Source: Qipengyuania xiamenensis (GTDB lineage: Bacteria > Pseudomonadota > Alphaproteobacteria > Sphingomonadales > Sphingomonadaceae). Taken from it: a stretch of 64,000 nt of DNA. Position 1 is the stretch's first letter; each line of letters opens with the position of its first letter. Positions 35,105 through 43,433 of this stretch are shown piece after piece. Under the pieces are notes generated by a model. The model made no database searches, was not told the DNA's origin, and was given only the letters and a program-made list of their open reading frames with translations. The stretch covers positions 1 through 64,000 of the forward strand of contig NZ_JAIGNM010000002.1 of the NCBI RefSeq assembly GCF_019711495.1. Reading direction: 5' to 3'. Made by a program: the position numbers and the translations under genes.

Positions 35105-36676
35105 TCAGTGCATCGAAAGGGAGACATTTTTTGGAAGCGGCCTCAGGAAGAGGACTAGCGGAACCGTCGCGAGGGTCAGGACCCCCATCACCAGGAAGAC
35201 GTCATTGTAGGTCATTATGAACGCCTCGCGTTGGAGGGTGCGGCTCAGGACGGCCATCGCCCCCTCCATGCCGCCGAAGTTTCGCGCCAGCCCGTCGAGA
35301 TAGTCCTGCAGCGAAACGCTGTTCGCATTCAGGGTCTCTTCCATCCGCCGGCTATGATGCCAGATCCGCTGGTCCTGGAACGATGCCAGAGCCGAAAGAG
35401 CGAAAGAGCCACCGAGATTGCGGGCGGCGTTGAAAATCCCCGAAGCGTCGCCGGCATCCTCCTTGGCGACCGAAGCCACCGTCGCCTGGTTCAGGAACAT
35501 CATCGACAGGATCATGCCGACACCGCGCAAGAGCTGGCTCTCGGTGAAAACGGCACCCCCGGATTCGGCTGTAAGGCTGGTGCTGACAAAGCAGCTGACC
35601 GCCATCAGCAACATGCCGGCGCCGACGGCGATGCGAATGTCGATCTTCCGGATCATCAAGGGAAGCACAGGCATCAACAGGAAGGCCGGGACGCCCATCC
35701 AGAAGATGACCAGCCCGGTCTGAAGCGCATTGTAGTCAGAAATGATCGCGAGGAACTGCGGGATGACATAGGTCGAACCATACATCACCATACCCAGGGC
35801 GAGCGCCATGATCGCGACGCTGGCGAACTGTCGATTGAACAGGAGCTGCAATTTCAAGACTGGCTTGCGTGCCTTCACCTGTCCGTAGATCAGCGAGGCA
35901 AATCCGACGACTGTGATGATTGTGAGCCAGCGAATGAGAGAGGATTCAAACCATTCCTCGCGGTGGCCCTCCTCAAGGACGACCGTAAGTCCGCCCAGCC
36001 CCAGGATGAGCCCGACAATGCCCGCCCAATCCGCGTCGGTGAGATAATCCCACTTTGGCTTTTCGTGGGGCAAGCCAACGAGCAGCAGCAGCAGCAGCAG
36101 GCCGCAGACCGGCACATTGACAAAGAAGGCATAGTGCCAACTCAGATTCTCGGTCAGCCAACCCCCGATCAAAGGCCCCATCACGGGGCCGAGGATCACT
36201 GTCATGCCGAACAGGGCCATTCCGATGGGCTGCTGATGCGGCGGCAGCCTTTTGGCCACGATGGTCATTGCCGTCGGAATGAGCACGCCGCCCATGAAGC
36301 CCTGACCCGTGCGGCCGATGATCATGGTCGTAAGGTCGGTTGCAATCCCGCACAGCACCGAAAAGGCGGTGAACGCGCTGACCGCGATGATGAGGAGGGT
36401 TCGCAGACCGAACAGCCGTTCCAGCCAAGCGCTCAGTGGAATGACGACAATCTCAGCAACGAGAAACGAAGTGGCAATCCAGGTGCCTTCGGCGCCTGTG
36501 GCACCGATCTCGCCCTGAATGACGGGGAGTGCGGAATTGACGATTGATATGTCCAGCGTCGCGAGCATGGCGCCGAGCGCGCCCGCGGCCACAGCGACCC
36601 AGGCGGTAACGTCTGCGTTCTTTCGGCCCGCGGCCGGACCTCCGGGAGTGCCGGGGGCTGCCAGTGCCTCAGTCAT
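35105..36676 (-). CDS. DHA2-family MFS multidrug transporter (EmrB-like)
   Basis: A 523-aa protein with 14 predicted transmembrane helices. Family motifs include LATLDISIVNSALPVIQGEI (motif D1), WIATSFLVAEIVVIPLSAWL and GRTGQGFMGG followed by PTAMTIV. A run of six Leu (GLLLLLLLVG) comes from a GCA-type trinucleotide repeat near 36.08 kb. It would extrude lipophilic drugs or uncouplers with the adaptor EmrA, whose stop overlaps its start (ATGA). Operon order is emrA-emrB-OMF, with a divergent MarR. Confidence 0.9.
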   Translation of the reverse strand: MTEALAAPGTPGGPAAGRKNADVTAWVAVAAGALGAMLATLDISIVNSALPVIQGEIGATGAEGTWIATSFLVAEIVVIPLSAWLERLFGLRTLLIIAVSAFTAFSVLCGIATDLTTMIIGRTGQGFMGGVLIPTAMTIVAKRLPPHQQPIGMALFGMTVILGPVMGPLIGGWLTENLSWHYAFFVNVPVCGLLLLLLLVGLPHEKPKWDYLTDADWAGIVGLILGLGGLTVVLEEGHREEWFESSLIRWLTIITVVGFASLIYGQVKARKPVLKLQLLFNRQFASVAIMALALGMVMYGSTYVIPQFLAIISDYNALQTGLVIFWMGVPAFLLMPVLPLMIRKIDIRIAVGAGMLLMAVSCFVSTSLTAESGGAVFTESQLLRGVGMILSMMFLNQATVASVAKEDAGDASGIFNAARNLGGSFALSALASFQDQRIWHHSRRMEETLNANSVSLQDYLDGLARNFGGMEGAMAVLSRTLQREAFIMTYNDVFLVMGVLTLATVPLVLFLRPLPKNVSLSMH

Positions 36677-37800
36677 TGCGTCCGACTCGAGATTTCTTCC
36701 AGTTCGCCGGCTGCATTCCGGGTATCGACCGTCGCCACTACCGACATGCCGGGAACGAGCAGGCGTCGCACTTCAGGGGGAGCTTCGATAGCGATGCGAA
36801 CAGGGATGCGCTGAACGATCTTGGTAAAGTTTCCGGTGGCATTTTCGGGGGGGAGGATGGAAAATTCCGCCCCCGTTCCCGGCGATATGCTTGCCACTCG
36901 TCCCGCGATCTCAAGGTCGGGCAGGGCGTCAACTTCGAGCGTGACGGTCTGGCCGGGTCGGATGAGGCCGACCTGCGTTTCCTTGAAGTTCGCGGTCACG
37001 TAGATCGCGCTCACCGGAACCACCGTCATCAAACGTTGACCCGGTTGCACGAACTGGCCCACCCTCACCGAGAGATCGCCGACGCGGCCGGCCTTGCTGG
37101 CGCGCAGCAAGGTCGATTCAACCGTAAGGTCGGCTGTTTCCAGCTGAGCGCGAGCAGCGTCCGCCTGCGCCTGGGTCTGGCTGATCTGCTCGAACAGGGT
37201 CCCCCGGCGAGCGGTCGCGGCAGCCACCGCCGCCTGCGCAGCGGCGAGTTCGGCCCGCGCCTGCCGCGCCTGCGCCTCATACTGGTCTAGCTTTTCCCGC
37301 GGTTCGGCTCCTGTCGCGGCAAGGGGCCGATATCGCGCCACCTGGTCGTTCGCGAGGTCGAGTGCTGCGCCCGCGGCGGCGAGTTGGGCCCGCGCCTGGC
37401 GAATGGCTGCATCCTGTTCGGATACCTGAGAACGGATTGTGTCGGCACCGGCCAGGGTCGCAGCGATCTGCGCGCGCGCCTGTTGCGCTTGCGCCTGATA
37501 ATCCCGCAGATCCAGTTGTACGAGGGCTCCGCCGCGAGCAACCTGCTCGTTCTCCCCCACGAAGACTTCTTCGACGTATCCCGCTACCTTGGAAGAGATA
37601 ACGACGCTGTCGGCAGCGACATAGGCGTTGTCAGTCGACTGCATGTACTGTCCGTAGGTTACGTGCCGGTAGTACCACCAGATCCCGCCAAGCAGCACGG
37701 CAAGACCAACGATGATTAGCACGATGCGCAAGCCACGCCGCGATTGCGGTTTCGTTGGGGTTGTGCCCTCCTGCTCCGGTTCGTTGGAGGTATCGGTCAT
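36673..37800 (-). CDS. EmrA-like HlyD membrane-fusion adaptor
   Basis: A 375-aa adaptor with one N-terminal transmembrane helix (RIVLIIVGLAVLLGGIWWYY). A lipoyl half-motif (STDNAYVAADSVVISSKVAG, YVEEVFVGENEQVARGGALV) starts the periplasmic part. A long Ala/Gln/Arg-rich coiled-coil hairpin (QAQQARAQIAATLAGADTIR and following) and barrel segments (YVTANFKETQVGLIRPGQTV) complete it. It links EmrB to the outer-membrane factor. It is the first gene of the three-gene operon and is divergent from marR. Confidence 0.9.
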   Translation of the reverse strand: MTDTSNEPEQEGTTPTKPQSRRGLRIVLIIVGLAVLLGGIWWYYRHVTYGQYMQSTDNAYVAADSVVISSKVAGYVEEVFVGENEQVARGGALVQLDLRDYQAQAQQARAQIAATLAGADTIRSQVSEQDAAIRQARAQLAAAGAALDLANDQVARYRPLAATGAEPREKLDQYEAQARQARAELAAAQAAVAAATARRGTLFEQISQTQAQADAARAQLETADLTVESTLLRASKAGRVGDLSVRVGQFVQPGQRLMTVVPVSAIYVTANFKETQVGLIRPGQTVTLEVDALPDLEIAGRVASISPGTGAEFSILPPENATGNFTKIVQRIPVRIAIEAPPEVRRLLVPGMSVVATVDTRNAAGELEEISSRTQ

Positions 37801-37925
37801 CTGACTCTTTCGGCAGCTTCAGTAAAAGGTGAACGCGTCTCGCGCCCTAAAAGCCGTGAGTCAGATAGTAAAGGCATTTAGCAGTTTGCATTTGGGCATC
37901 CGAGGCTATCCGACTACACAGCGCT
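37801..37925. promoter_or_regulatory. emrA-marR divergent control region
   Basis: 125 bp between divergent starts. GCATTT occurs twice, 15-16 bp apart, in an AT-rich stretch near 37870-37900, within otherwise GC-rich DNA. This is the expected place for MarR binding, but I see no perfect palindrome. Confidence 0.35.
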
Positions 37926-38417
37926 ATGGATGAAAAACCAGATACCATGTCACGGTCTCAGCGTCGGCAGAAGGTCATCACCGATGATGACCGCATTCTC
38001 TATCTTATGGACGAGATCAGTCGCGGCGCGCGCAGATTGTACGATGCGAGGGTCGCCAGGATCGGTCTCAATCAGACACAGTGGAGGATCATCGGACAAC
38101 TTCTTCGCGATCCTGCCCTTACGCAGGCTGAAATAGCCAAGAAACTGGAGCTGGAATCGGCAACCATCGGCCAGGCGGTTGCAGGCCTTTGCGCACGAGG
38201 GCTGATGAAAAGGCTTCGAGCTGAGACGGATCGGCGAGCGTGGCAGCTCATCCTCACGGAGCAGCTAGATGATCTGCTGCCCGAACTGAGAGGCTCCGCG
38301 GATAGGCTTCATGATCTGCTTTGGCGCGACATTGCCGCCGACGAGAAGCGAACGTTGCAGCAGATTCTTGCAAGGGTATCGGAAAATCTGGACCAACACC
38401 GGGCCGAGGCTGAGTAA
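37926..38417 (+). CDS. MarR-family regulator
   Basis: A 163-aa winged-HTH regulator. Core: LYDARVARIGLNQTQWRIIG, LTQAEIAKKLELESATIGQA and LMKRLRAETDRRAWQLILTE (wing). MarR proteins usually repress an adjacent pump and release DNA on binding phenolic or lipophilic ligands. Its divergence from emrA makes that pump the likely target. A kinase-like gene starts 5 bp after its stop, so the two are probably co-transcribed. Confidence 0.9.
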   Translation: MDEKPDTMSRSQRRQKVITDDDRILYLMDEISRGARRLYDARVARIGLNQTQWRIIGQLLRDPALTQAEIAKKLELESATIGQAVAGLCARGLMKRLRAETDRRAWQLILTEQLDDLLPELRGSADRLHDLLWRDIAADEKRTLQQILARVSENLDQHRAEAE

Positions 38418-38421
38418 AAAC

Positions 38422-40008
38422 ATGGCTTCGCCCCCGGAAAAGCCTATCGGCAGCATCGCTCGCGCCGCGGAGATCGGCCAAATCCTAATGAGGCACGGCG
38501 CGAAGAATCTCGCCGGAGCCCTCGGATTTATTCCCTCTTCGAGCAATGTCATCGATCCTCGCGAATTTCGTCCGGCCGCAGTTGTCGCGTTCCTCCGTGA
38601 CATCGGGCCAGTCGGCATAAAGCTGGGGCAGCTCCTCGCCACCCGAAGCGATCTGTTTACCGAACACTGGATCACGGCATTCTCAACCCTGCACGATCAG
38701 GTGTCGCCAGTGCCCTTCGCAGATATCGAGCCCGTACTTGCTTCAAGCTGGGGTGAGGACTGGCGGAGCGACTTTGCGGAATTCGACGAACAGCCTTTGG
38801 CGTCCGCCTCGATTGCACAGACCTATTCCGCCAAGCTGCGGGACGGTAGCGAGGTCATCGTGAAGGTTCGACGCCCGGGCACCGCCGCGCGGATGGAAGC
38901 GGATGTGCGCCTCCTTGTCCGCCTCGCCGGGATCGCGGAAGCACGGTCACCGGACATCGCGCGTTACCGGCCAGTCGAGTTCCTGCGGACCTTCGGCCGC
39001 AATCTCGCCTGGGAGATGGACCTCGCCGCGGAATCCCGAGCCTGCGAGCGGATCGGCGCATATCTCGACACCATCGACGTCAGGACCCCGGCCATCCATT
39101 GGGAACTGACCGGGCTGCGGGTGAACGTTCAGGAACGCCTGTACGGCAGGCCCGCATCTTCGCTGGGCGCCTCATCGGGCGATCCGGAGGTGGCGGCGTT
39201 CGCCAAGCGCTATGCCAACGCAGTCCTGCGCATGATCATTCTGAACGGCGAATTCCACGGCGACCCTCATCCCGGCAATGTTTTCCTGATCGGCGAGCAG
39301 GATGTCGGCTTCATCGACTTCGGATCGGTCGGGACGCTCACCAAGGCTAGGCGCGACGAGATCGTTCGCCTCGTGCTTGCGATCGCTGGCGAGGAAACGA
39401 GCGAAGTCGCGGATGTCCTGCTCGCATGGGCGGGGGAGCCGAAGGTGGATCGCAATGCACTCGCGGTGGATCTGGATCAGTTGATCGGAGAGTTCAGGGG
39501 GACCGTGCTTTCTGGAATCGAGTTCTCGCAAATTTTTTCCCGCGTTTTCGATCTTTTGCGGGATTATCAACTGGTCCTGCCACCCGATCTGGCTATCCTT
39601 CTGCGTACCTTGCTTACGGCAGAGGGTGTCGTCCGATCACTGGCACCCGACTATAACATTGCCGAGGACACCCGGCCGATCATGACGGAGCTTCTCGCCG
39701 AGCGGTTCTCGCTCGCTAGCGCTCGGTCGGGTTTGAAGAGACTTCGCGGTCAGCTGCTGGGGTTGTCGGCGTCCTTGCCCGACATACTTGCCACTGCGAA
39801 CTCGATCGCAAAGTCAGGATATGTGCCGGTTCAGCTCGATCCGCTCAGTATCGAGCAGCTCGCTGGACTTCGCAATGAGCGTCAGTCCATGAAAGGCCCT
39901 CTAGCTGCCGCATTGATCGTGGCTAGCGCGTTGCTTGTCGATCAATCCTGGCTTCTGGCTGGCGGCGCGCTTGTGATTGCTGGGGTGGTGCTCATCCGAA
40001 AATCATAA
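38422..40008 (+). CDS. ABC1/UbiB-family protein kinase-like
   Basis: A 528-aa atypical kinase of the ABC1/ADCK/UbiB family. It has the KxGQ signature (PVGIKLGQLLATRSDLF), the Ala-rich loop (SASIAQTYSAKLRDGSEVIV), the catalytic segment GEFHGDPHPGNVFLIG and metal-binding GFIDFGSVG. Two C-terminal hydrophobic helices (LAAALIVASALLVDQSWLLA, GGALVIAGVVLI) fit membrane association. The chromosomal member assists ubiquinone synthesis; this copy on a mobile element, behind MarR, may be a paralogue with another role. The ATG at 38422 avoids overlap with marR. Confidence 0.87.
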   Translation: MASPPEKPIGSIARAAEIGQILMRHGAKNLAGALGFIPSSSNVIDPREFRPAAVVAFLRDIGPVGIKLGQLLATRSDLFTEHWITAFSTLHDQVSPVPFADIEPVLASSWGEDWRSDFAEFDEQPLASASIAQTYSAKLRDGSEVIVKVRRPGTAARMEADVRLLVRLAGIAEARSPDIARYRPVEFLRTFGRNLAWEMDLAAESRACERIGAYLDTIDVRTPAIHWELTGLRVNVQERLYGRPASSLGASSGDPEVAAFAKRYANAVLRMIILNGEFHGDPHPGNVFLIGEQDVGFIDFGSVGTLTKARRDEIVRLVLAIAGEETSEVADVLLAWAGEPKVDRNALAVDLDQLIGEFRGTVLSGIEFSQIFSRVFDLLRDYQLVLPPDLAILLRTLLTAEGVVRSLAPDYNIAEDTRPIMTELLAERFSLASARSGLKRLRGQLLGLSASLPDILATANSIAKSGYVPVQLDPLSIEQLAGLRNERQSMKGPLAAALIVASALLVDQSWLLAGGALVIAGVVLIRKS

Positions 40009-40380
40009 TGAAGGAGCAATTTAATTCGTGCACGGTCACGTTAGGGCAAAGCCGAACTTAATGAGGATTTCATGCGCCTCACTTCAGCGACCCAAACGCA
40101 CCGCGAAGAAAATTTTTCGACCTATTGCGATTGAAGGCTTATTTTCCTCAATCAGACGAAACTTTGGAACGGCAGCTTTCAGGTTTGTCCTCGCCTGACT
40201 TTATGGCTGCTTTTGGGGCGCAAAGCCGCCATCAATGAATGGTGAAACCTTCGTGGCAACTCGACAACGAAGAAGGGGAAGGATGGTCATTTGAGAAGTT
40301 TGGTGGCTGACGCCGAAAGGTGAAAATTCCACAAGAGGCGCGCAGACTTGCAGCCAGCTGCGCGCCGCATCGAGACTCTC
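40009..40380. other. Intergenic region before the right-end operon
   Basis: 372 bp without a convincing gene. The notable structure is a perfect 9-bp inverted repeat, GGCGCGCAG and CTGCGCGCC, at 40337-40366. It ends 14 bp before the first start codon of the downstream operon. It could be an operator or an mRNA hairpin masking the ribosome site. Confidence 0.45.
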
Positions 40381-40905
40381 ATGACAAGAAAGAATGTGAA
40401 AGGCACAGCGTCCTACGCAGGCGCGCTGCTCATTTGCCAAAACCTTGGCGAACTCACCGCATACGAACTCGCCGGCGATCAGATACTGATACCAGATGAG
40501 GACGGCGGCTCGTCCAACATCGCTCAGTCGCTAGTCCTCATGCCAGGCGTCAGCTTGGCATCCGACGAAATGGCGAGGGGCGTCGCGATGCTTGGAACAT
40601 CCGCCCTTGGCGTCCGATGTCTGATCCAACCTGACGGCGAACGAATTCCCGACTTCACGGTGCTGTTCGCAGAGAACGGCAAAGCCGAACGCTTTGCAGC
40701 TATGCGCCCATGGTTCGATAGGGAAGGCGGCCTTTATCTCATTTCAGATGAAGACACGGCCACAAGCAACTCCCCGTGCTTCAAGTTCGACCGCGGCCTG
40801 CGCAAGGTCGCGCAGCCTTGGACCGACGAAGCCGACCGGCATCGCGGTATTGCCGAAGCCACGACGCTGCTTCTGGAGGAAGAGGCCGATAACCGGCCCG
40901 GCTGA
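40381..40905 (+). CDS. Hypothetical protein, right-end operon gene 1
   Basis: A 174-aa soluble alpha/beta protein without signal or membrane segments. Distinct stretches are SYAGALLICQNLGELTAYEL, LVLMPGVSLASDEMARGVAM, GVRCLIQPDGERIPDFTVLF and FKFDRGLRKVAQPWTDEADR. No family was recognised. The ribosome site is weak and a 9-bp hairpin precedes the start. It opens a five-gene rightward set at the end of the element, where accessory functions are often stored. Confidence 0.6.
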   Translation: MTRKNVKGTASYAGALLICQNLGELTAYELAGDQILIPDEDGGSSNIAQSLVLMPGVSLASDEMARGVAMLGTSALGVRCLIQPDGERIPDFTVLFAENGKAERFAAMRPWFDREGGLYLISDEDTATSNSPCFKFDRGLRKVAQPWTDEADRHRGIAEATTLLLEEEADNRPG

Positions 40906-40925
40906 TCCCAAGAATGAAGTGGAGG

Positions 40926-40994
40926 CTCGGCGGTAAGGCCGAGTAGATTATGAAATTAAGAGGGGAGGGCGAGCTCGGCCAGAGCGGCCTCCCC
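40926..40994 (+). other. Two hairpins between operon genes 1 and 2
   Basis: CTCGGC/GCCGAG (40926-40943, 6-bp loop) and GGGGAGG/CCTCCCC (40962-40994) fill most of the 105-bp gap. Neither has a T-run. They could mark mRNA processing or attenuation between gene 1 and the tightly packed genes 2-5. Confidence 0.4.
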
Positions 40995-41010
40995 CGAAGG
41001 ATTATCCGAC

Positions 41011-41541
41011 GTGAATATGATTACCCTGCAACGCCCTCTCGAGGGCGAACCCGTGCTGCCGCCTACTACCTACAGGACCTTCAGGACGCACAGCCGGTTC
41101 GGCGCCTTCCTGAGCGCAACAGGACTTTCGAGCGGGGGCCAAGATATGAGCGCCCACGCCGCAGACGGATTCTATGCCGACCGGGAAGCGAGCGTGGTCG
41201 TGACTGCCACTTCTTGCGACCGGCCGCTTTTCTTCCCCGAATGCGAGGCTCTCGCCCAGTTCCTGCAGATGGACTTGGTCCTGATGCGGTTCGATCCGCT
41301 CCTTGGTGCCTCGTTCGATGTGCTGATGGCAGGCAGCGATAGCTGGCTCTGCGACTTCCTCGCCTGGCGCCGCGATGGCGGAGACATGTGGCTGGTGCCC
41401 GCTCGGGCTTCGGGTCCGTACTTCTGCCTGAACGAGAGCGGGCTCGAAGCTTTCGAAGGCGCTCCTTACGCAAATGGGTCCGAGCGCTACGCCGGCATCA
41501 TTCGCGCCATCGAAGCTCCGTCGTTCGAAGGGAGGTTCTAA
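41011..41541 (+). CDS. Hypothetical protein, right-end operon gene 2
   Basis: A 176-aa protein, starting at GTG 41011 (GAAGGA 9 bp upstream) or ATG 41017. It has no signal peptide. Readable segments are FGAFLSATGLSSGGQDMSAH, CDRPLFFPECEALAQFLQMD and RRDGGDMWLVPARASGPYFC. It is acidic with several Cys and Trp. No family was recognised. The stop lies 2 bp before the next start, which indicates co-translation. Confidence 0.6.
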   Translation: MNMITLQRPLEGEPVLPPTTYRTFRTHSRFGAFLSATGLSSGGQDMSAHAADGFYADREASVVVTATSCDRPLFFPECEALAQFLQMDLVLMRFDPLLGASFDVLMAGSDSWLCDFLAWRRDGGDMWLVPARASGPYFCLNESGLEAFEGAPYANGSERYAGIIRAIEAPSFEGRF

Positions 41542-41543
41542 TC

Positions 41544-42170
41544 ATGGCCCAGATCACTTCCAACAATATCGCACTTGTCGATGACGTGGTGGAGTCGCCG
41601 CAGACGAAGTTGAGCGTGTTCGTCCACGATTGCTGCGACGACCATCGCGACTTCGCCTTCTCGCGCCACTGGTACAAAGGTGAGGAGAACAGGATTGGTG
41701 TCCGGCCCTGGTTCGACAAGAAGCTCTTCCCCGGCGAGGACCGCCGGTACGGGTGCGCGGCCAAGTACGACCTGCTTCTGCCCCCGACCGCTCCGGGGGA
41801 TCTTGGCAGGTTCGGGACCCTCGTTGACCGGTTCGACGATACTCTCCCGCCCTATGAGCAGCACGCGATGGTCCACGTGAAGATCATGCTCGATCCTGCT
41901 GAGGCCTGGCACGTCGGGTTCGAACGCGTGCGCAGCTACGCGCGTCATCACTTTGCGCATCGCTTTGCGACCGTCCTGATCGCACATATCCCGGGCCTCG
42001 CTGGCCTCAAGGGGCAGGGCAATCATGTTCACTGCGCGGTTCTTTCCCGCGAGGTCACTATCAATGGCTTCGGCGGTGCGTGCACCGATCTTTGCAGCGA
42101 CCGTGGCTACGAAGCGGCGCTTGCAGCCTGGCGCGAACACAAGGAGAGCTGGGAGGATGAAGGAGCATGA
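41544..42170 (+). CDS. MobA/MobL-like nuclease-fold protein (weak match)
   Basis: A 208-aa protein. Its C-terminal half resembles the metal-binding part of MobA/MobL relaxases: ARHHFAHRFATVLIAHIPGL, then GNHVHCAVLSREVTINGFG. These compare with the family pattern of a helix, a hydrophobic strand with His, N-x-H-x-H, R-E and GFG. No N-terminal Tyr motif is obvious, so nicking activity is doubtful. GGGAGG precedes ATG 41544. It overlaps gene 4 by 4 bp. It may act on DNA of this or rival elements (inference). Confidence 0.45.
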   Translation: MAQITSNNIALVDDVVESPQTKLSVFVHDCCDDHRDFAFSRHWYKGEENRIGVRPWFDKKLFPGEDRRYGCAAKYDLLLPPTAPGDLGRFGTLVDRFDDTLPPYEQHAMVHVKIMLDPAEAWHVGFERVRSYARHHFAHRFATVLIAHIPGLAGLKGQGNHVHCAVLSREVTINGFGGACTDLCSDRGYEAALAAWREHKESWEDEGA

Positions 42171-42670
42171 GCGATGAAGCAAAGCCTGCTCCCTCAGCCT
42201 TCCTTGCTGAGCATCTGGCGCGCAAGGGACCGGAAGAACTCGACAAGATGCAAGCCACAATCGACCTCGCTCGCCAGCTGCTGGCGAGCGGGGAGGTCGA
42301 GCCATACGCCGACGGGCATAACCTCTTCGAATTGCCTCCTTATCCTTGGGAAGTAAGCGAGGCTGCGATCGATCTTCCAAGGTGTATCTTCCTTGGAACA
42401 GTGAGCGATCTGGCAACGGGCACCGGCCACACGGTCTACTTCGCGGCTGGCCTCGCTCGGGACGAGGATGAGTTCCGCCGCCAGCTGGCAGCTCACATCG
42501 GTCACACGCTTGCCAATGGTGCGACGGTGAAGGCGGGACTTGGAAACTTTCCGTTCTCGAAGACCCTCATCTCGCATCCGCTCCGCCAGAAGCTCCAGAA
42601 GTTTGATGAAGGTCGGAATGCGCCAGCGAGCTTCTTCTACCTCGGTCAGTGGCATGAAAATCGCTCGTGA
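42167..42670 (+). CDS. Hypothetical protein, right-end operon gene 4
   Basis: A 167-aa soluble protein. Segments are LDKMQATIDLARQLLASGEV, LFELPPYPWEVSEAAIDLPR, TGHTVYFAAGLARDEDEFRR and FPFSKTLISHPLRQKLQKFD. No recognised family, signal or membrane segment. The start overlaps the previous stop as ATGA. It was probably inherited together with its neighbours as a unit. Confidence 0.6.
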   Translation: MSDEAKPAPSAFLAEHLARKGPEELDKMQATIDLARQLLASGEVEPYADGHNLFELPPYPWEVSEAAIDLPRCIFLGTVSDLATGTGHTVYFAAGLARDEDEFRRQLAAHIGHTLANGATVKAGLGNFPFSKTLISHPLRQKLQKFDEGRNAPASFFYLGQWHENRS

Positions 42671-42762
42671 CGGCTCGCTGTCCGCAGGCTCTCTGCCTAG
42701 ACCAGCAGGACCGGGCGAGGGCAACCAAGCATTTCCGTGAGATAAAAAAGAGAACAATAGAA

Positions 42763-43350
42763 ATGAAGAACATCCTGAACCTAAGCGACCGGTACATTGC
42801 TATCCTCGACGTCGAGGCATCGGCGCTGGAGGCGGGAAGCTATCCGATCGAAGTGGGTGTGGCGCTCGTTCGCGGGCCGTCCGAGCCTATCGGTGTCGGA
42901 GCAAAGCTGATCCGACCGACCAAGAAGTGGCTTGATACCGGCGTGTGGTCGAAGTCTTCGGAAGCGGTGCACGGCATGCCTCTGGATCTAGTGAAACGTG
43001 AGGGCGAATCCGCCGATGAGGTCTGTGACTGGCTCAACGGTTTGCTCGGCACAGACACCATTGTTGCCACAGATGCTCCCAGATACGACCAGGATTGGCT
43101 CGACACGCTGTTCGCTGCCGCAGATCATGAGCAGAATTTCAAGGTTCTCGACTTTCAGGTCCTGACGCGAGACTTCAGCGCTGACCAGCACCGCCACCTT
43201 GCGTATCTGCTAAGGAAGGATGCTCCACCGCATCGTGCAGCTGAGGATGCATTGCGTCTGGCTTCCAAACTGATGGAGACGCATTGGGGGCACCCGCCGA
43301 GAGAAAGTCACTTACCCGCGTTTTCCGATTTCGGCGGAGAATCCAAGTGA
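42763..43350 (+). CDS. DEDDh 3'-5' exonuclease (DnaQ-like)
   Basis: A 195-aa exonuclease-fold protein. ExoI motif: YIAILDVEASALEAGSYPIE (Asp, Glu). ExoII: TIVATDAPRYDQDWLDTLF. ExoIII: HRAAEDALRLASK (His and Asp, the DEDDh type). It resembles stand-alone DnaQ-like or RNase T-like nucleases. ATG 42763, with an A/G-rich upstream stretch (AAAAAAGAGAAC), is chosen; the 32 residues before it lack family similarity. It is the last gene before the right attachment site. Confidence 0.8.
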   Translation: MKNILNLSDRYIAILDVEASALEAGSYPIEVGVALVRGPSEPIGVGAKLIRPTKKWLDTGVWSKSSEAVHGMPLDLVKREGESADEVCDWLNGLLGTDTIVATDAPRYDQDWLDTLFAAADHEQNFKVLDFQVLTRDFSADQHRHLAYLLRKDAPPHRAAEDALRLASKLMETHWGHPPRESHLPAFSDFGGESK

Positions 43351-43353
43351 GGC

Positions 43354-43373
43354 TGGGGGCACCTTTGGGGGCA
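43354..43373 (+). promoter_or_regulatory. Putative integrase arm sites, right end
   Basis: Two TGGGGGCA copies (43354-43361 and 43366-43373), 12 bp apart, start 4 bp after the exonuclease stop. They match the motif repeated three times at the left end next to int, with similar 11-12-bp periodicity. They lie 60 bp inside attR. Confidence 0.5.
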
Positions 43374-43433
43374 TGGGCTGAGGTACGACTCTGTAAAAGC
43401 CCGTGTCGCGGGGCCTATGGCGAAATATGTGGC

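Noticed and set aside
35231..36547. A 438-aa rightward reading frame opposite the MFS transporter
   Set aside because: Highly polar, His/Asp/Gln-rich antisense of a hydrophobic 14-TM protein; the MFS motifs prove the other strand.
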